Shown here piece after piece: positions 53,372 to 63,448 of a stretch of DNA of 64,000 bases (positions within the stretch are counted from its first letter, which is position 1; every line of letters starts with the position of its first letter). A program made the translations under genes and the position numbers. The stretch comes from Blattamonas nauphoetae. Taxonomy: Eukaryota; Preaxostyla; Oxymonadida. The notes under the pieces are model-generated. The model was not told the DNA's origin, made no database searches, and saw only the letters and a list, made by a program, of their open reading frames with translations. The DNA is taken from contig JARBJD010000054.1 in NCBI GenBank assembly GCA_033064195.1, forward strand, positions 186,001-250,000. The letters run 5' to 3'.

Positions 53372-54182
53372 AAGTCGTGCTTATTGCGGATTTGGTAGGG
53401 AGTTCAGGCTCAGAATTCTCTGGGCAGCTATTAAGACACCAACGAAACATTATGCACGGATGACAGACACCGTCAGCAAATCACCAGCCCAGAAATCGAT
53501 TTCAACGTAGGATGCAAGAGATCTTCCGTACAACAATTGAACCTTTCTCCATACGACACCAAATACACTTTGGAGTGACAACCATCCAAAAATTCTCAAA
53601 AACAATTTCGTATACGTGACATTTGTCAAGAAATGAAGTCGTAACAGATTGATTATTTTTCTCGTGTACAAACGTGAATTATGAGTACAAGTTTCAAAGA
53701 ATTGAGAGAACATGAAAAAGTTGACGACCTATGCGAGAAGAAGAAAGTAAGTTCATGAATATGGAGAGAAAGGATGATCAAAAGTGTGAGAAAACAATAA
53801 CTCAGAAAGAACGCAGTAAAGTTATAATCATTCACCCAATGAGGTGATCAGCAACACGGAGTAATACAATCATCATGAATGATCATGGATGAGCGCGAGG
53901 ACAAACCTTGAGGTGAAGATGAAGTCGTCAGAAAAAGAGAGTGGCTACAGGGCGAACAATGACTCCTGGTTCTCGATGGAGCAAATCAGGAGCATAACAG
54001 ATGAGGTGTAACCAAAAAGAAACACAGATTGTCTCACATTATCTAGAATGATAGTTGAGATTGATCAACGACGTATCGTGTATTTTTCTGGATCGAAGTT
54101 CCCATCATTTTCAGATGAAGGTGGAGGAGAATGTCCTAAATTGATCTCAGATGAAAAACGCCTTCAATTATGCAGACAACAG
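53372..54182. other. Intergenic region with a possible small minus-strand gene
   Basis: 811 bp. Mostly AT-rich. A minus-strand frame 53713-53450 (87 codons) begins MFSQFFETCTHNSRLY and continues with hydrophobic and basic residues (LFLRIFGWLSLQSVFG). It follows a plausible 3' splice site near 53728 (TTCTTCTCGCATAG) and could be the last exon of a small gene, but I find no matching first exon and no family. Confidence 0.3.
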
Positions 54183-55624
54183 TCAGAGTGCTGCATGAAT
54201 CTCGTTCAGGCATTGGAGAGGAATGATGAATACCGAACTCCTCGCATCGTCATCATGCGGTCCATCTGTGAAAGCACGTGGAAGTGTCCTCGGCAAAGAA
54301 AAGAGGGAGCTCACTCGTCCCTTTGCGGGATTTGCGTAGGACGAATAGATTGAAGGTAGTTGAGCTCGATGGCGTGGGTAAACGTTAACAATGAAATTGT
54401 GCAACGAGAAGATGCAGGACGTCAGCGAAGAGAGGGAATGGTTTGTGTAGAACTGCAGTGTTGGAGTCTGAGGAAGGAAGTGAAAGAAAGAGGGTCATAC
54501 CCAAAGTTCTTCCCAATCATCGATTGTTTTGTTGTTGGTGTAATTTTCGGCGAAATGGGCAAGGAATAAGCACGAGGCTGCGATAGTTGAGGGGAGGAAA
54601 CGAAGTGTTTCTGGACATAGCGCACTCAGATGTAAATAGTACTGTGGAAATGAGTTAAAAATGGGGCAGACTTCCAAAAGGTATTCTATGGTGCGATTCG
54701 AATTCTGATCTGCTTTGAGAAACCGCGGTGCGAAGGAGAACGGTGTGGGGACGATGAGATGGAATTGGAGGGATGTTAGAAGGTATTCTTCCATTTTGAG
54801 GAGTTCTGCCTTTGTCACCGTCTCTTCGCTCATCCAAACGAAATCTTCGGCGGTTTTATGAAAGACAACTTCGTCAATCTTGCCTGCAAGAAATAGCGAG
54901 CATAGGCCAAGGACTTGGAGGTGTTTTTCTTTGATCCGCACTGATGACAAGAATCGATCTGTATAGTCGATGGCGAGGAAGAATGTCGACATAGTAAGAC
55001 CTAGCTCGCGTATGACATCAAGAATCCATTCGATTAACACTGCTCTCATCAGCCAGTTGATCGATCCGTTTTGGATGAGTGAAAAGTAGTCATATAGTGG
55101 CCTGTGTTTTCGCTGAGGACAAGAGGTGATTTAAGAGAGTATATACTTCAGATTTAAACATGTTGTAGAAGACAATATTGGCATATGGTGAGATACCATC
55201 GGTGTCTTCATCTTCACTACCGTCGATGTTGAGAACCTTTCCATTCGTCGATTCTGGTTCTAAATACAATGGTTGGACAAATTGGCCTTTATCTTCAGTT
55301 GATGACAATTGTTGAAGTTCCTGTGCCAAAATAACAAAAAAGAAGTGAGCAGACGGTAAATTTGGTTGTTTTCTTTTGCATGAGACAATATAAGTACGGG
55401 GAATCTGGGGTTTCGAGAGGTCCATCTAAATTGTTGAGAGAATAGTTGATAGATGCAGCAGAATAGGGATAGAGTCCAAGAATATCATTTTCGGAGAGTT
55501 GGCGAGAAAATTCTTCGAATGATAGAGATGTGATCGAAGTCTCAGGCTGTTGAGGGATAATATCATCAGATTGCCGATTCTTCTCGAGAATTGGCTCTTC
55601 AGCAGCTTGGATCATTGAGGTCAT
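54183..55624 (-). CDS. A/B-type cyclin
   Basis: Regulatory partner of a cyclin-dependent kinase. Exons are 55624-55355, 55320-55147, 55112-54501 and 54467-54183, 446 residues. The cyclin box is intact: YANIVFYNMFKSE, RPLYDYF, NWLMRAVLIEWILDVIRELG, LAIDYTDRFLSS, LQVLGLCSLFLAGKIDEV, DFVWMSEETVTKAELLKMEE, LQFHLIVPTPFSF. The second fold has LCPETLRFLPSTIAASCLFLA and, in the last exon, WTPTLQFYTNHSLSSLTSCI and VYPRHRAQLPSIYSSYA. Introns are 34, 34 and 33 nt. No clear destruction box (RxxLxxxxN) is visible in the ~135-residue N-terminus. The last exon ends with a Pro/Ser/Arg tail whose final boundary is less certain. Confidence 0.88.
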
Positions 55625-55777
55625 GAGACGAGTTGGGTCGATCTCAAAACTGTAGAAAAGCTATCCATCAAACTCCTTTCATGTGACATTTGAAATAAAG
55701 AATGAAATGATCCGTATAAATAAAAGAAGACACCATATCAACAAAGTGTCGAAATAAAAACAAACAGTCATCAAAAA

Positions 55778-58700
55778 TCAAAATTTGTCCATTTCTTCTT
55801 GAAGCACTTGGGTTATGGGCCCATAGCGTATGGCCCGTATGCTCAACACTGTTGCCATCTGTTGGACAGGTCCTTCAGGTTGTTTGGAAGGATTTGGTTG
55901 GCTGGAGTAGATCGAAGTTGTGGGAGTGATCCTGTTCTCCGATTCGTTCCTCGAATGATTCGTAGGAACCGCAAACGTTTCAAACAACTGGCATTGCTTC
56001 GGCGGCTCAGGAAAATCAAGCATAGTCTCCCTTCTGTTGATAGATTCAGCGTGGCCGAGTCGTGTTCGAACTTCCTCAATCCAATCAGTGATTGTGATCT
56101 GACTCTCTCGAATGGTCTCCTTGTGAACAGCTGACAGCTCTTTCGACTCCATCACATCCACAACCTGCTCACCAACGCTTCCCTTCCCCAAACTCTTCCC
56201 CATTTCTTCCTTCGTCATCCACTCCCTCTCCAATCCAATCAACACAATCGCTGCCTGGTTCGTCTCTTTCTTATACCCTTTATAATCCTTATTCAACAGC
56301 AATTGTGCCGATATATCCTCAATAATGTCATACTGCCTCTGCATCGATCTCGATTTCGGTTCGGATTGCGTATAAAATCCTGGTTCTTCTGAAAGGAAGT
56401 TCGACACATCATAATCGTACGACGAGAAGACACTCAGAATCCGACCAGAATGAAGCAGTGCTGTCCCAGTTGATGCCATTTCATGTCCGCGAACGATCAG
56501 ATCAACACGATTCGAATTTACGAAGCGGAGAGTGGCGTTTTCTGTGAATCGGGGTCGGTTGACGTTCGGGATGCTTTCGTCTGACGGATCTGCCCACAAA
56601 GAAGTCAGCGCTGCTTCATATTTCAAAGATCTGTACATTCTGTTTTGTTCGAAGTCGTCCATCGATTCATAGTCAACAGCTGTTCCGATGATTGCTTGGA
56701 TGTCGAGTGGAGGGAGAGAAGACGAGATCCCGCCGTGTGTGATGAGGACTCTCTTCGCCACCCCAATCTCTCCATCCATCGTTGTGTCAGTCAACGTGAT
56801 TCCAGCACAGAACGGCAGAACCTTGAAAAGATCGACGAGATCATCGATGATGGCACTGGATGCATCGCCATACGGATTGTTGAGGCTGAACGAACGTGAC
56901 AAATACCAACTCCAATAGAGCGTCTCTTGGTGCATGTACGCTGTGTCGTGATTTCCCTTTAGAAGAATGATCTTTTTCGGGTATTTCATTGCGTAGACAA
57001 ACAGAAGAGAGAGGACTTCAAGTGAGAAGAAGCCGCGATCAATGTAATCCCCAGCAAACACAACCACGTGATTGTCGTCAGGATCTGACAAGATCGGCTC
57101 AACGACAGACAAAACATGAAGAAGTGCGTTCAGATTCCCATGAAGATCTCCCGCGATGAGCAGTCCCTTTGGAAGAGCTAGCGGAGACTCAGAATTCCCA
57201 CATCGAATCGTTCGTTCAACAAAAGCGCCCATATTTTCTGGTTTTTTGTAGAAATCTGTGACCAATCGAACGAATTTTCGGAATTCAGGAGCGTGGAATG
57301 CTTGTCCAGTGACACAATAATCGCTTCTCGGAAAAGCGTCGGGCATTAACCTGAAATGGCCGTGTTTAAATTCCCACACAAATCGTGTGGCTTGTCTGCC
57401 GATTGTGGTGGCGTGGGGGAAGGGATGGAGGGTGTTAGCGAATTTGTTGAGAGATTCCTTGAAGTCCGAGATGTTGAATGATTGAAACTCGAGTTCGGTT
57501 GTGGGAAGAGGAATGTGGACGACTGATTCTGGAACAACATCCATCGAGGGAGAGCGAGGGATGGACACAGAGCGATAGTGGAGAGGAAGGAAGATGTTCG
57601 CGAAGAAAGGGCGATTGATTGCGATGTGAGGATCGAAGAAGGAGTGGAAGAAGCGTTGTGGAGTGAGTTTCATGTCCATGCAAGGAGTGAATGTTGTTGT
57701 GTATCGAATGGCGTCGTTCAGAGGATGTGTGACAATTTGTTGATTTGGAGGGACAATCCTTGCTTTAGTTGGAAGAAATCGAGAGTGGTTGTGCCATTTG
57801 ACAAGGATTGGCGTATGTGGGGATTGAATCACTCCCACTGTGGAACAATGTCCATTGCATGGAACGAGTGGGGTGTTGTTCACACATCTGCAATTTTGTT
57901 TTGGGGCGTCTGGCGGAAGTGTGGTGTGAACACATTCATGTCGATGTTGTTCAAATCTGTGCATGTACGGACGGGGATGATTGAAGAGCGCCCGAATTGA
58001 CTTCGATTCCTTCATCCACGGACAACACACATCCTGTACGAATTTGTGAAGCTTTCGCTCGATTTTGAGTTGGTGTTGTGGCGTCATTGCGGAGAGTGAA
58101 GTGTCTGTCGAGACGGTCAGCGGAATGGTGAATGTTGGAGGAGTTGTGAGGTTTGTGGGAGGAGATGGAGTGGTCAGCGATTGCGTGCTGTGAGCAAGAT
58201 TCTCGTCTGGTTTCATTCGAAGCTCATCACACGGCCAGAGCAACCGCAGCGTCTGTCCAAGATCATCCCAAGTGTCTTCATACAACTCAATCATTTGAAA
58301 CAACGCCGTCTTCATTCGAAACTTGTCTCCCTTCCTCACACTCGATCCGAAAGCAGTGGTTGGGAAATGTGAGTCTCGGGTCGTCCCATTGTTCGGGAGA
58401 GTGGGCTCTGTTCTGTTGACCTCACCAGATTCGGCGAGCAGGCCATCAACGTCTTCCTGTGTGTATTGAAGATCTATCAATTCGTCAAACACAGAAGCGA
58501 AGAGAGGGAGCCAATATTTCTTGTCGAGCAGCTTGTTTCCTGATTCGGCTGGTTGCGGTTGGTTGTGTTCACCTTTCCAGTCATTCAGGCAAGAATTGAC
58601 CCATTCGACAAGCTCAGCGAAGGCAGAACTCATTCGTCTCCCTTTCTCACACACTCTTCTTCTCCACAATTCATGCAATTCGAACTCTGTCAGAGTGGAC

Positions 58701-61700
58701 AGAAGAGATGGAGAGATCGAGCTGCTTGACGCACCAGAATCAGCTGAGAAGGCGGGTGAGTGGTTGGCAAAGGAAGGAGATGACTGTGTGAGTGTCTGCA
58801 CTCGTTCTTCCATCTCTTGAAGATCAAACAAGAACTTCGCCACATTGGCCAGATCGCGTGGAACTGCTTTCCCAGCCAAAAACCAGCCTTCCTGTCTTTT
58901 CTCCACTTTTTCGTTTTGTCCCATTTTTTCCACAACAGCCTGATCCAATCTCGGCAAAGCGAGCGACATTCGAACCAATCTCTGCGTCTCATTCGAAGAA
59001 GTTGACATTCTCCGTCTTCCTGAGGCCTCAGTTCGAAAAGAAGAAGAAATCGAGTGTCGTCCTGATTGAGAGAGTGCATCCCAATCGATCGCGGCTTCGT
59101 TGTAAGCGCCGTCGAAGATTTGGTCAGTTGTCGCCACAATTTGTGGGTCGAGATTGTGTTCATCGTTGGTTGTGTCCCACTCGTATTGTTCTGTCTGATT
59201 CTCTTCCACGTCCAATGTTCGGGAAGGCATTCTGACGGTGGATTGATGTGAGTGGTCGTCTGGTGATTGGAACAACACTTCTGAGCTGTTTGTGGTGTTC
59301 ATGAAGAGATCACGACTCGGTTGGAACACAAGCTGATCCTGTGCTTCAATGATCTCGTTCGCTCCATCTTCCAACTCATCTGATCCTTGTGTGGAAGTGG
59401 ATGTGGATTGATCGGAAGGAGGAAGAATGCTGGACGTTGCGTGTTCCGCTTCCAAATCGAACATTGTCTCACGAAGACTCCTCGCGACTTCAGCTCTCTG
59501 CTCAATTTGAGTATTCTCTTCCCTTGTCGGCTGTCCCGAAATTGTGTGTGAGGAACGAATTGACTGTGTTGAGACTCCACTCTGAGCTGTCCTCGTTGTG
59601 TGTGACGAACGAATCGTTCGATTTGATGTGAACGACTGCCCGCCTGTCGACGACGTGAACATCGACCAAGTTTCAGATTCTGCGACAGATTGGCTCATGT
59701 GGGAACTAAAGAACGAAGCCCAGGGAGTGGACATTGAGATGGAGTGAGAATCGGCGATTGAATATTCGCGAATGATTTGTGTGATGGGATCGGGCTGTTG
59801 GGGATTTGCGGCAAGGAGATCAGCTGACATTTCCATTCTTGCTGCCAATTTAAGCGTGGAATGGCGGATAAAGAGTTGGAGAAGGGAGAGAGCGGTGTTG
59901 GAGAGGAAGTTTCGTTCCATGACGCGTTCTGGAGTCATGTGGATGGATGATTGGACCACACAAGGTTCGCTCAACGCTATGATCGACAGCATCGACAGAC
60001 GAGCTTGTTCGATTGGTGTGAGTGGTTGGAGTGATAAAGTGTTTCCTGACGCGGAAATTAGCGAGCCAAGTGACGGGACTTCTGTTGTGTTTGAGAGCGT
60101 GTGTTTCGTGGCTGGTCTGACTCTAAACGACCACTGATCGGGAATATAAGGCATGTCACTCACAGTTCCTTCGGTGTAGATTGATGACAGAAAAGGAAAG
60201 AACCTATCGATGGGAACAGAGGCAGGGATCACGCTTTGGGCGATGGTTCGTCTGCCCTGTGTGTACACGAAATTTAGCATGGGTGATGAATTATGGGTAA
60301 ACAGGGGATTGTTTGGGTCGTTTGGTGTTGGGTAGGAGTGCTCTTCTGCTTCGTGGGCGTGGTGGGGGGAGATGTGAATTGTTGGTGGGACGAGAAAGAG
60401 AAGAACGGGAATTCGTTGGATGTCAGTTGCATAATTGTGAGGTTTTTGGACGCCTGGTGCTTGATAAGGGGTGATGGACATGGTTGAGAGGAGATTTGAA
60501 TAATTAGTGCGAAGGGCGGAGCTCGGAGGTGTGTTTCTGATTGTATCGTGGGCATAATCTCGTCGAACATATAATTTGGTATTTTCATCCATAATGTCAA
60601 GGATTGATGACATTGTGTCATACTGTTTGAGTTTTTGAAACTGATGGATGTTGGACAGATCGTGATGTGGTGTGTAGACGTCAGGCTGAGGAACCATCGA
60701 ATAAAACTTCGCATAAGAGTTAGGATTTCCATCCTTTGTTGTCCCCTTCGGGGGGAGGACGTGATGAGTGGCAAAAGGCGAGAAATATGGGAAGAAGGGT
60801 GTTTCGATCGGAGATTGGGCATTCAGAGACTGGTAAGGTTCTCTCGAGTTCAGATTCCGGAAACAATGGAGTAAAGTGTCGCTTGGCCGAAATAACACTG
60901 CACTATACACTTGGAAATCAGAAACTTGAAGTCGGAAATCGGTGTCGTCATCGAAATGCAATAAGGCCCGTTTCGGACGCGAATCCTTGAATACCGAGCT
61001 CTTTGCTGGTGCAGAACGTGCTTTATCTTTTCCTGGTTGTTGAACTGTGGGATGTTCTGTCGGTCTTGAGGGGAAATCTTCAAGATCAGGTTCTTCCCCA
61101 TATGACATGACGTTGGTTACGAGGGATGGATGGAATGGAAAGGTTCGGAGAAATGTATCAGGAAGTGATTGATAATCTGATGAATGAGTGGAGTATTGTT
61201 GTGTTGGCTGAGAATTGGTCGATTGTTGTGAACGCTGGGATCGAGTTTCTTGTTGAGATTGTTCGTCTTCTCTCATGTCTACAACAGAGCCTGTCTCAGA
61301 CCGGGGAGAAAGTGGTGATTCGTCCAAATGGGTGCTGGCAATAGGAAGATTTAGGGGCTTGAAATGTGGGAGTTTCTGAGAGTCGTTTGATGTGAGGCTG
61401 ACTGTTGTGTTTGTGTGTCGTCGATACCACCTTTTGAAGGAAGAATGCTTAGATGCCATTGAGAACACTCTTTCTTTGTATTGTTCGAGTGTTTCATGTG
61501 GAAGAAACGGGATGAATCCACGGAAGAATGGTGTTGGTGGATCAACAAGGGTGTGTTTTCCTTGACGAACTTTTCCGGTTAATGGGATCGGGGAGGACAA
61601 TTCGATCACTCGGTGTTTTTCATTCCATGGGGCATTCGAACGAATGACTTCTGGTTCGTCGAAAACGAAAACGCAAACAAAACCTTGCTTCGTAAAAAAT

Positions 61701-61771
61701 TGAGGGTAATGTTGTCGTTTATGAACAGACAGAGATTGAGATGGAGATATTGTTCTGTCCGTTGTACTCAT
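55778..61771 (-). CDS. Giant PPP-family Ser/Thr phosphatase, 1,997 residues
   Basis: Single exon. The phosphatase domain lies at about residues 1530-1790: LLIAGDLHGNLNALLHVL, VVFAGDYIDRGFFSLEVLSL, ILLKGNHDTAYMH, LITHGGISSSLPP and LIVRGHEMAS. These are the metal-binding GDxHG, GDxxDRG, GNHD, HGG and RGHE motifs of PP1/PP2A/PP2B-type enzymes. The preceding ~1,500 residues have no family that I recognise. They are Ser/Thr/Gln/Pro-rich with a few conserved-looking blocks (FPYFSPFATHHVLPPKG, CVHTTLPPDAPKQNCRC, HGHFRLMPDAFPRSDYCVTG). The ~200 C-terminal residues are mixed. The insert between GNHD and HGG is longer than usual. It is 153 bp upstream of the cyclin gene on the same strand. Catalytic residues look complete; targeting role for the long N-terminus is inference. 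Confidence 0.85.
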   Translation of the reverse strand: MSTTDRTISPSQSLSVHKRQHYPQFFTKQGFVCVFVFDEPEVIRSNAPWNEKHRVIELSSPIPLTGKVRQGKHTLVDPPTPFFRGFIPFLPHETLEQYKERVFSMASKHSSFKRWYRRHTNTTVSLTSNDSQKLPHFKPLNLPIASTHLDESPLSPRSETGSVVDMREDEQSQQETRSQRSQQSTNSQPTQQYSTHSSDYQSLPDTFLRTFPFHPSLVTNVMSYGEEPDLEDFPSRPTEHPTVQQPGKDKARSAPAKSSVFKDSRPKRALLHFDDDTDFRLQVSDFQVYSAVLFRPSDTLLHCFRNLNSREPYQSLNAQSPIETPFFPYFSPFATHHVLPPKGTTKDGNPNSYAKFYSMVPQPDVYTPHHDLSNIHQFQKLKQYDTMSSILDIMDENTKLYVRRDYAHDTIRNTPPSSALRTNYSNLLSTMSITPYQAPGVQKPHNYATDIQRIPVLLFLVPPTIHISPHHAHEAEEHSYPTPNDPNNPLFTHNSSPMLNFVYTQGRRTIAQSVIPASVPIDRFFPFLSSIYTEGTVSDMPYIPDQWSFRVRPATKHTLSNTTEVPSLGSLISASGNTLSLQPLTPIEQARLSMLSIIALSEPCVVQSSIHMTPERVMERNFLSNTALSLLQLFIRHSTLKLAARMEMSADLLAANPQQPDPITQIIREYSIADSHSISMSTPWASFFSSHMSQSVAESETWSMFTSSTGGQSFTSNRTIRSSHTTRTAQSGVSTQSIRSSHTISGQPTREENTQIEQRAEVARSLRETMFDLEAEHATSSILPPSDQSTSTSTQGSDELEDGANEIIEAQDQLVFQPSRDLFMNTTNSSEVLFQSPDDHSHQSTVRMPSRTLDVEENQTEQYEWDTTNDEHNLDPQIVATTDQIFDGAYNEAAIDWDALSQSGRHSISSSFRTEASGRRRMSTSSNETQRLVRMSLALPRLDQAVVEKMGQNEKVEKRQEGWFLAGKAVPRDLANVAKFLFDLQEMEERVQTLTQSSPSFANHSPAFSADSGASSSSISPSLLSTLTEFELHELWRRRVCEKGRRMSSAFAELVEWVNSCLNDWKGEHNQPQPAESGNKLLDKKYWLPLFASVFDELIDLQYTQEDVDGLLAESGEVNRTEPTLPNNGTTRDSHFPTTAFGSSVRKGDKFRMKTALFQMIELYEDTWDDLGQTLRLLWPCDELRMKPDENLAHSTQSLTTPSPPTNLTTPPTFTIPLTVSTDTSLSAMTPQHQLKIERKLHKFVQDVCCPWMKESKSIRALFNHPRPYMHRFEQHRHECVHTTLPPDAPKQNCRCVNNTPLVPCNGHCSTVGVIQSPHTPILVKWHNHSRFLPTKARIVPPNQQIVTHPLNDAIRYTTTFTPCMDMKLTPQRFFHSFFDPHIAINRPFFANIFLPLHYRSVSIPRSPSMDVVPESVVHIPLPTTELEFQSFNISDFKESLNKFANTLHPFPHATTIGRQATRFVWEFKHGHFRLMPDAFPRSDYCVTGQAFHAPEFRKFVRLVTDFYKKPENMGAFVERTIRCGNSESPLALPKGLLIAGDLHGNLNALLHVLSVVEPILSDPDDNHVVVFAGDYIDRGFFSLEVLSLLFVYAMKYPKKIILLKGNHDTAYMHQETLYWSWYLSRSFSLNNPYGDASSAIIDDLVDLFKVLPFCAGITLTDTTMDGEIGVAKRVLITHGGISSSLPPLDIQAIIGTAVDYESMDDFEQNRMYRSLKYEAALTSLWADPSDESIPNVNRPRFTENATLRFVNSNRVDLIVRGHEMASTGTALLHSGRILSVFSSYDYDVSNFLSEEPGFYTQSEPKSRSMQRQYDIIEDISAQLLLNKDYKGYKKETNQAAIVLIGLEREWMTKEEMGKSLGKGSVGEQVVDVMESKELSAVHKETIRESQITITDWIEEVRTRLGHAESINRRETMLDFPEPPKQCQLFETFAVPTNHSRNESENRITPTTSIYSSQPNPSKQPEGPVQQMATVLSIRAIRYGPITQVLQEEMDKF

Positions 61772-61934
61772 TCGAAGCGAGATGCCTTTTCCACCGTAGA
61801 TCCGACCATGATCTTATTTATAACACTACTGTGTTCAGAACGAGGGGAGATGAATCAATCCTAGAATAAAGGATTCATATATCAAAGGAATTGCGTGAAA
61901 TGGACGAATGATTTCCGGCAAGAAACGAATAGAA

Positions 61935-63310
61935 TTAACATTTGATTTTGTTTTTCAACTCCTCCTCCAAATACGCCTCCATCTTCTTCTTCATCTCTAT
62001 ATTGATCTCAGCTGGGATTGCTCTTGCCGCGTCGCACATCATAAGCCGAAGATGGTTGAGAACAAGGTCGAAATTCACATCGGCTGTCTCTTTCGAATTC
62101 TTCGCAAAAGGAACTGATTCAGCCACTGTCAGTTGATGGCCCGATTGGGAAAGCAACGAAATAAAGAAGGCGAATGGAGTCTGAGTTGTAAAGGTGCATT
62201 CTGTTGCATCGGAATAACTGAGCAAGATCAGTGAGAGGAGAAAGTGATGAGCACAATGCAGATTATGATTAGAGTCACGGAAAAAGGAGAAGAATAGTAA
62301 ACAAGAGTTGATAGAAATAAGATCAAAGATGATACCTGAATGCGAGAGCGAGTACGGATGACGGTTGGCATCCTTTGAATGCTGAGTAAATTGGTTGAAG
62401 AATTGAGCGTCCATTTGTGGTTGTTCCCTTCAGAGAATCAATTTCATTCAAAAATTCAAAGGTAAACCTCAAAGTAGACGACGAACGGACCAGCTATCTT
62501 TTTGGTGGTTGCGTGGAGTTTCTCTTGAAGGGTAATGCCCTGATTATGTGAGAAATGAAGTAAAGGGGGATAAAAATGGTCATACGTCTGAGACCTTGAG
62601 TGGTTTGTTCCGATAGTCACAGAACAGAGCTGATAATCCTGATTTGGTTTGGATCGTTACATTCTGGAAATATGATGAAGAAAGTGAAGAAAAGACATCA
62701 GGGATGACATCATAGTCATTGGCAATGAATGCAAAGGTTGGATGATATCTAGAATTGAATTCCATGATGATAGATGACGACAGACTTGGAGATCAGGTAC
62801 AGAGTGTCAATGAATGAACCGTGATTGGAGAGGATCAAAGTATCATTCTTTGGATACTCACCTCTTTTCTCCTGTTCGTATCCTGGTGGACTATAGAAAA
62901 CAATGAAGAAGTGAGACTCAGACGATCCACGTGTGTTTGCAGCCTTCTTTGAGGTGATTTTCCAAAAGCCAAAGAAAAACAGGAGGAGTTTGGAGAATAC
63001 AACATCAATTAATCCGCCCAATGGCGTCTAATAAGTGAGAAAAATGATGATGTTTGATGATGACATGTTCCATGAAAGTGAACTTGATATCAGAAAATGG
63101 GACGCAAACGATTTTGAAGAGAAGTGATAGGATGAACCAGAGCAAGAGAGTAATGAGGACGAAAGGGGCTTTGAGAATGAAGCGAATATATCCGATCGGT
63201 CCTATTTTCAGAGCACTTTGACCTATCTTGCTTCCTTTCGTCCCAGCAGATCGAGGAAGGAAAGGGTTGATGCCTGTAGTGGGATCTGAGAATTTGGTGA
63301 ATTTCTCCAT
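61935..63310 (-). CDS. PlsC-family lysophospholipid acyltransferase
   Basis: Transfers acyl chains to lysophospholipid or lysophosphatidate in the ER membrane (AGPAT/LPCAT type). Exons are 63310-63065, 63027-62786, 62748-62697, 62663-62586, 62539-62468, 62427-62336 and 62217-61935, 354 residues. Introns are 37, 37, 33, 46, 40 and 118 nt; all but one are 46 nt or shorter. Motif I is SNHGSFIDTLYLIS (HxxxxD), motif II follows in SKYHPTFAFIANDYDV, and motif III is created by splicing: VVYFE-GTTTNGRSIL (EGT). N-terminal membrane segments are FVLITLLLWFILSLLFKIV and LLLFFFGFW. The 33-nt intron 62664-62696 is stopless and in frame, so it rests on its splice signals only. A 3' splice-like site just before the ATG at 63310 leaves room for an upstream exon. 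Confidence 0.87.
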
Positions 63311-63448
63311 CCTGAAAAGAAAAAAGCGTGGGGCAATGTCGAAGTTTTGTATCACGCTTCATTGTGATTCACATTAGCATAAATCACATCTATTGTTGTT
63401 GTGTAAGACAATTCATTACAGTTCTGTGTTGATTATTTGAAAGGATCA

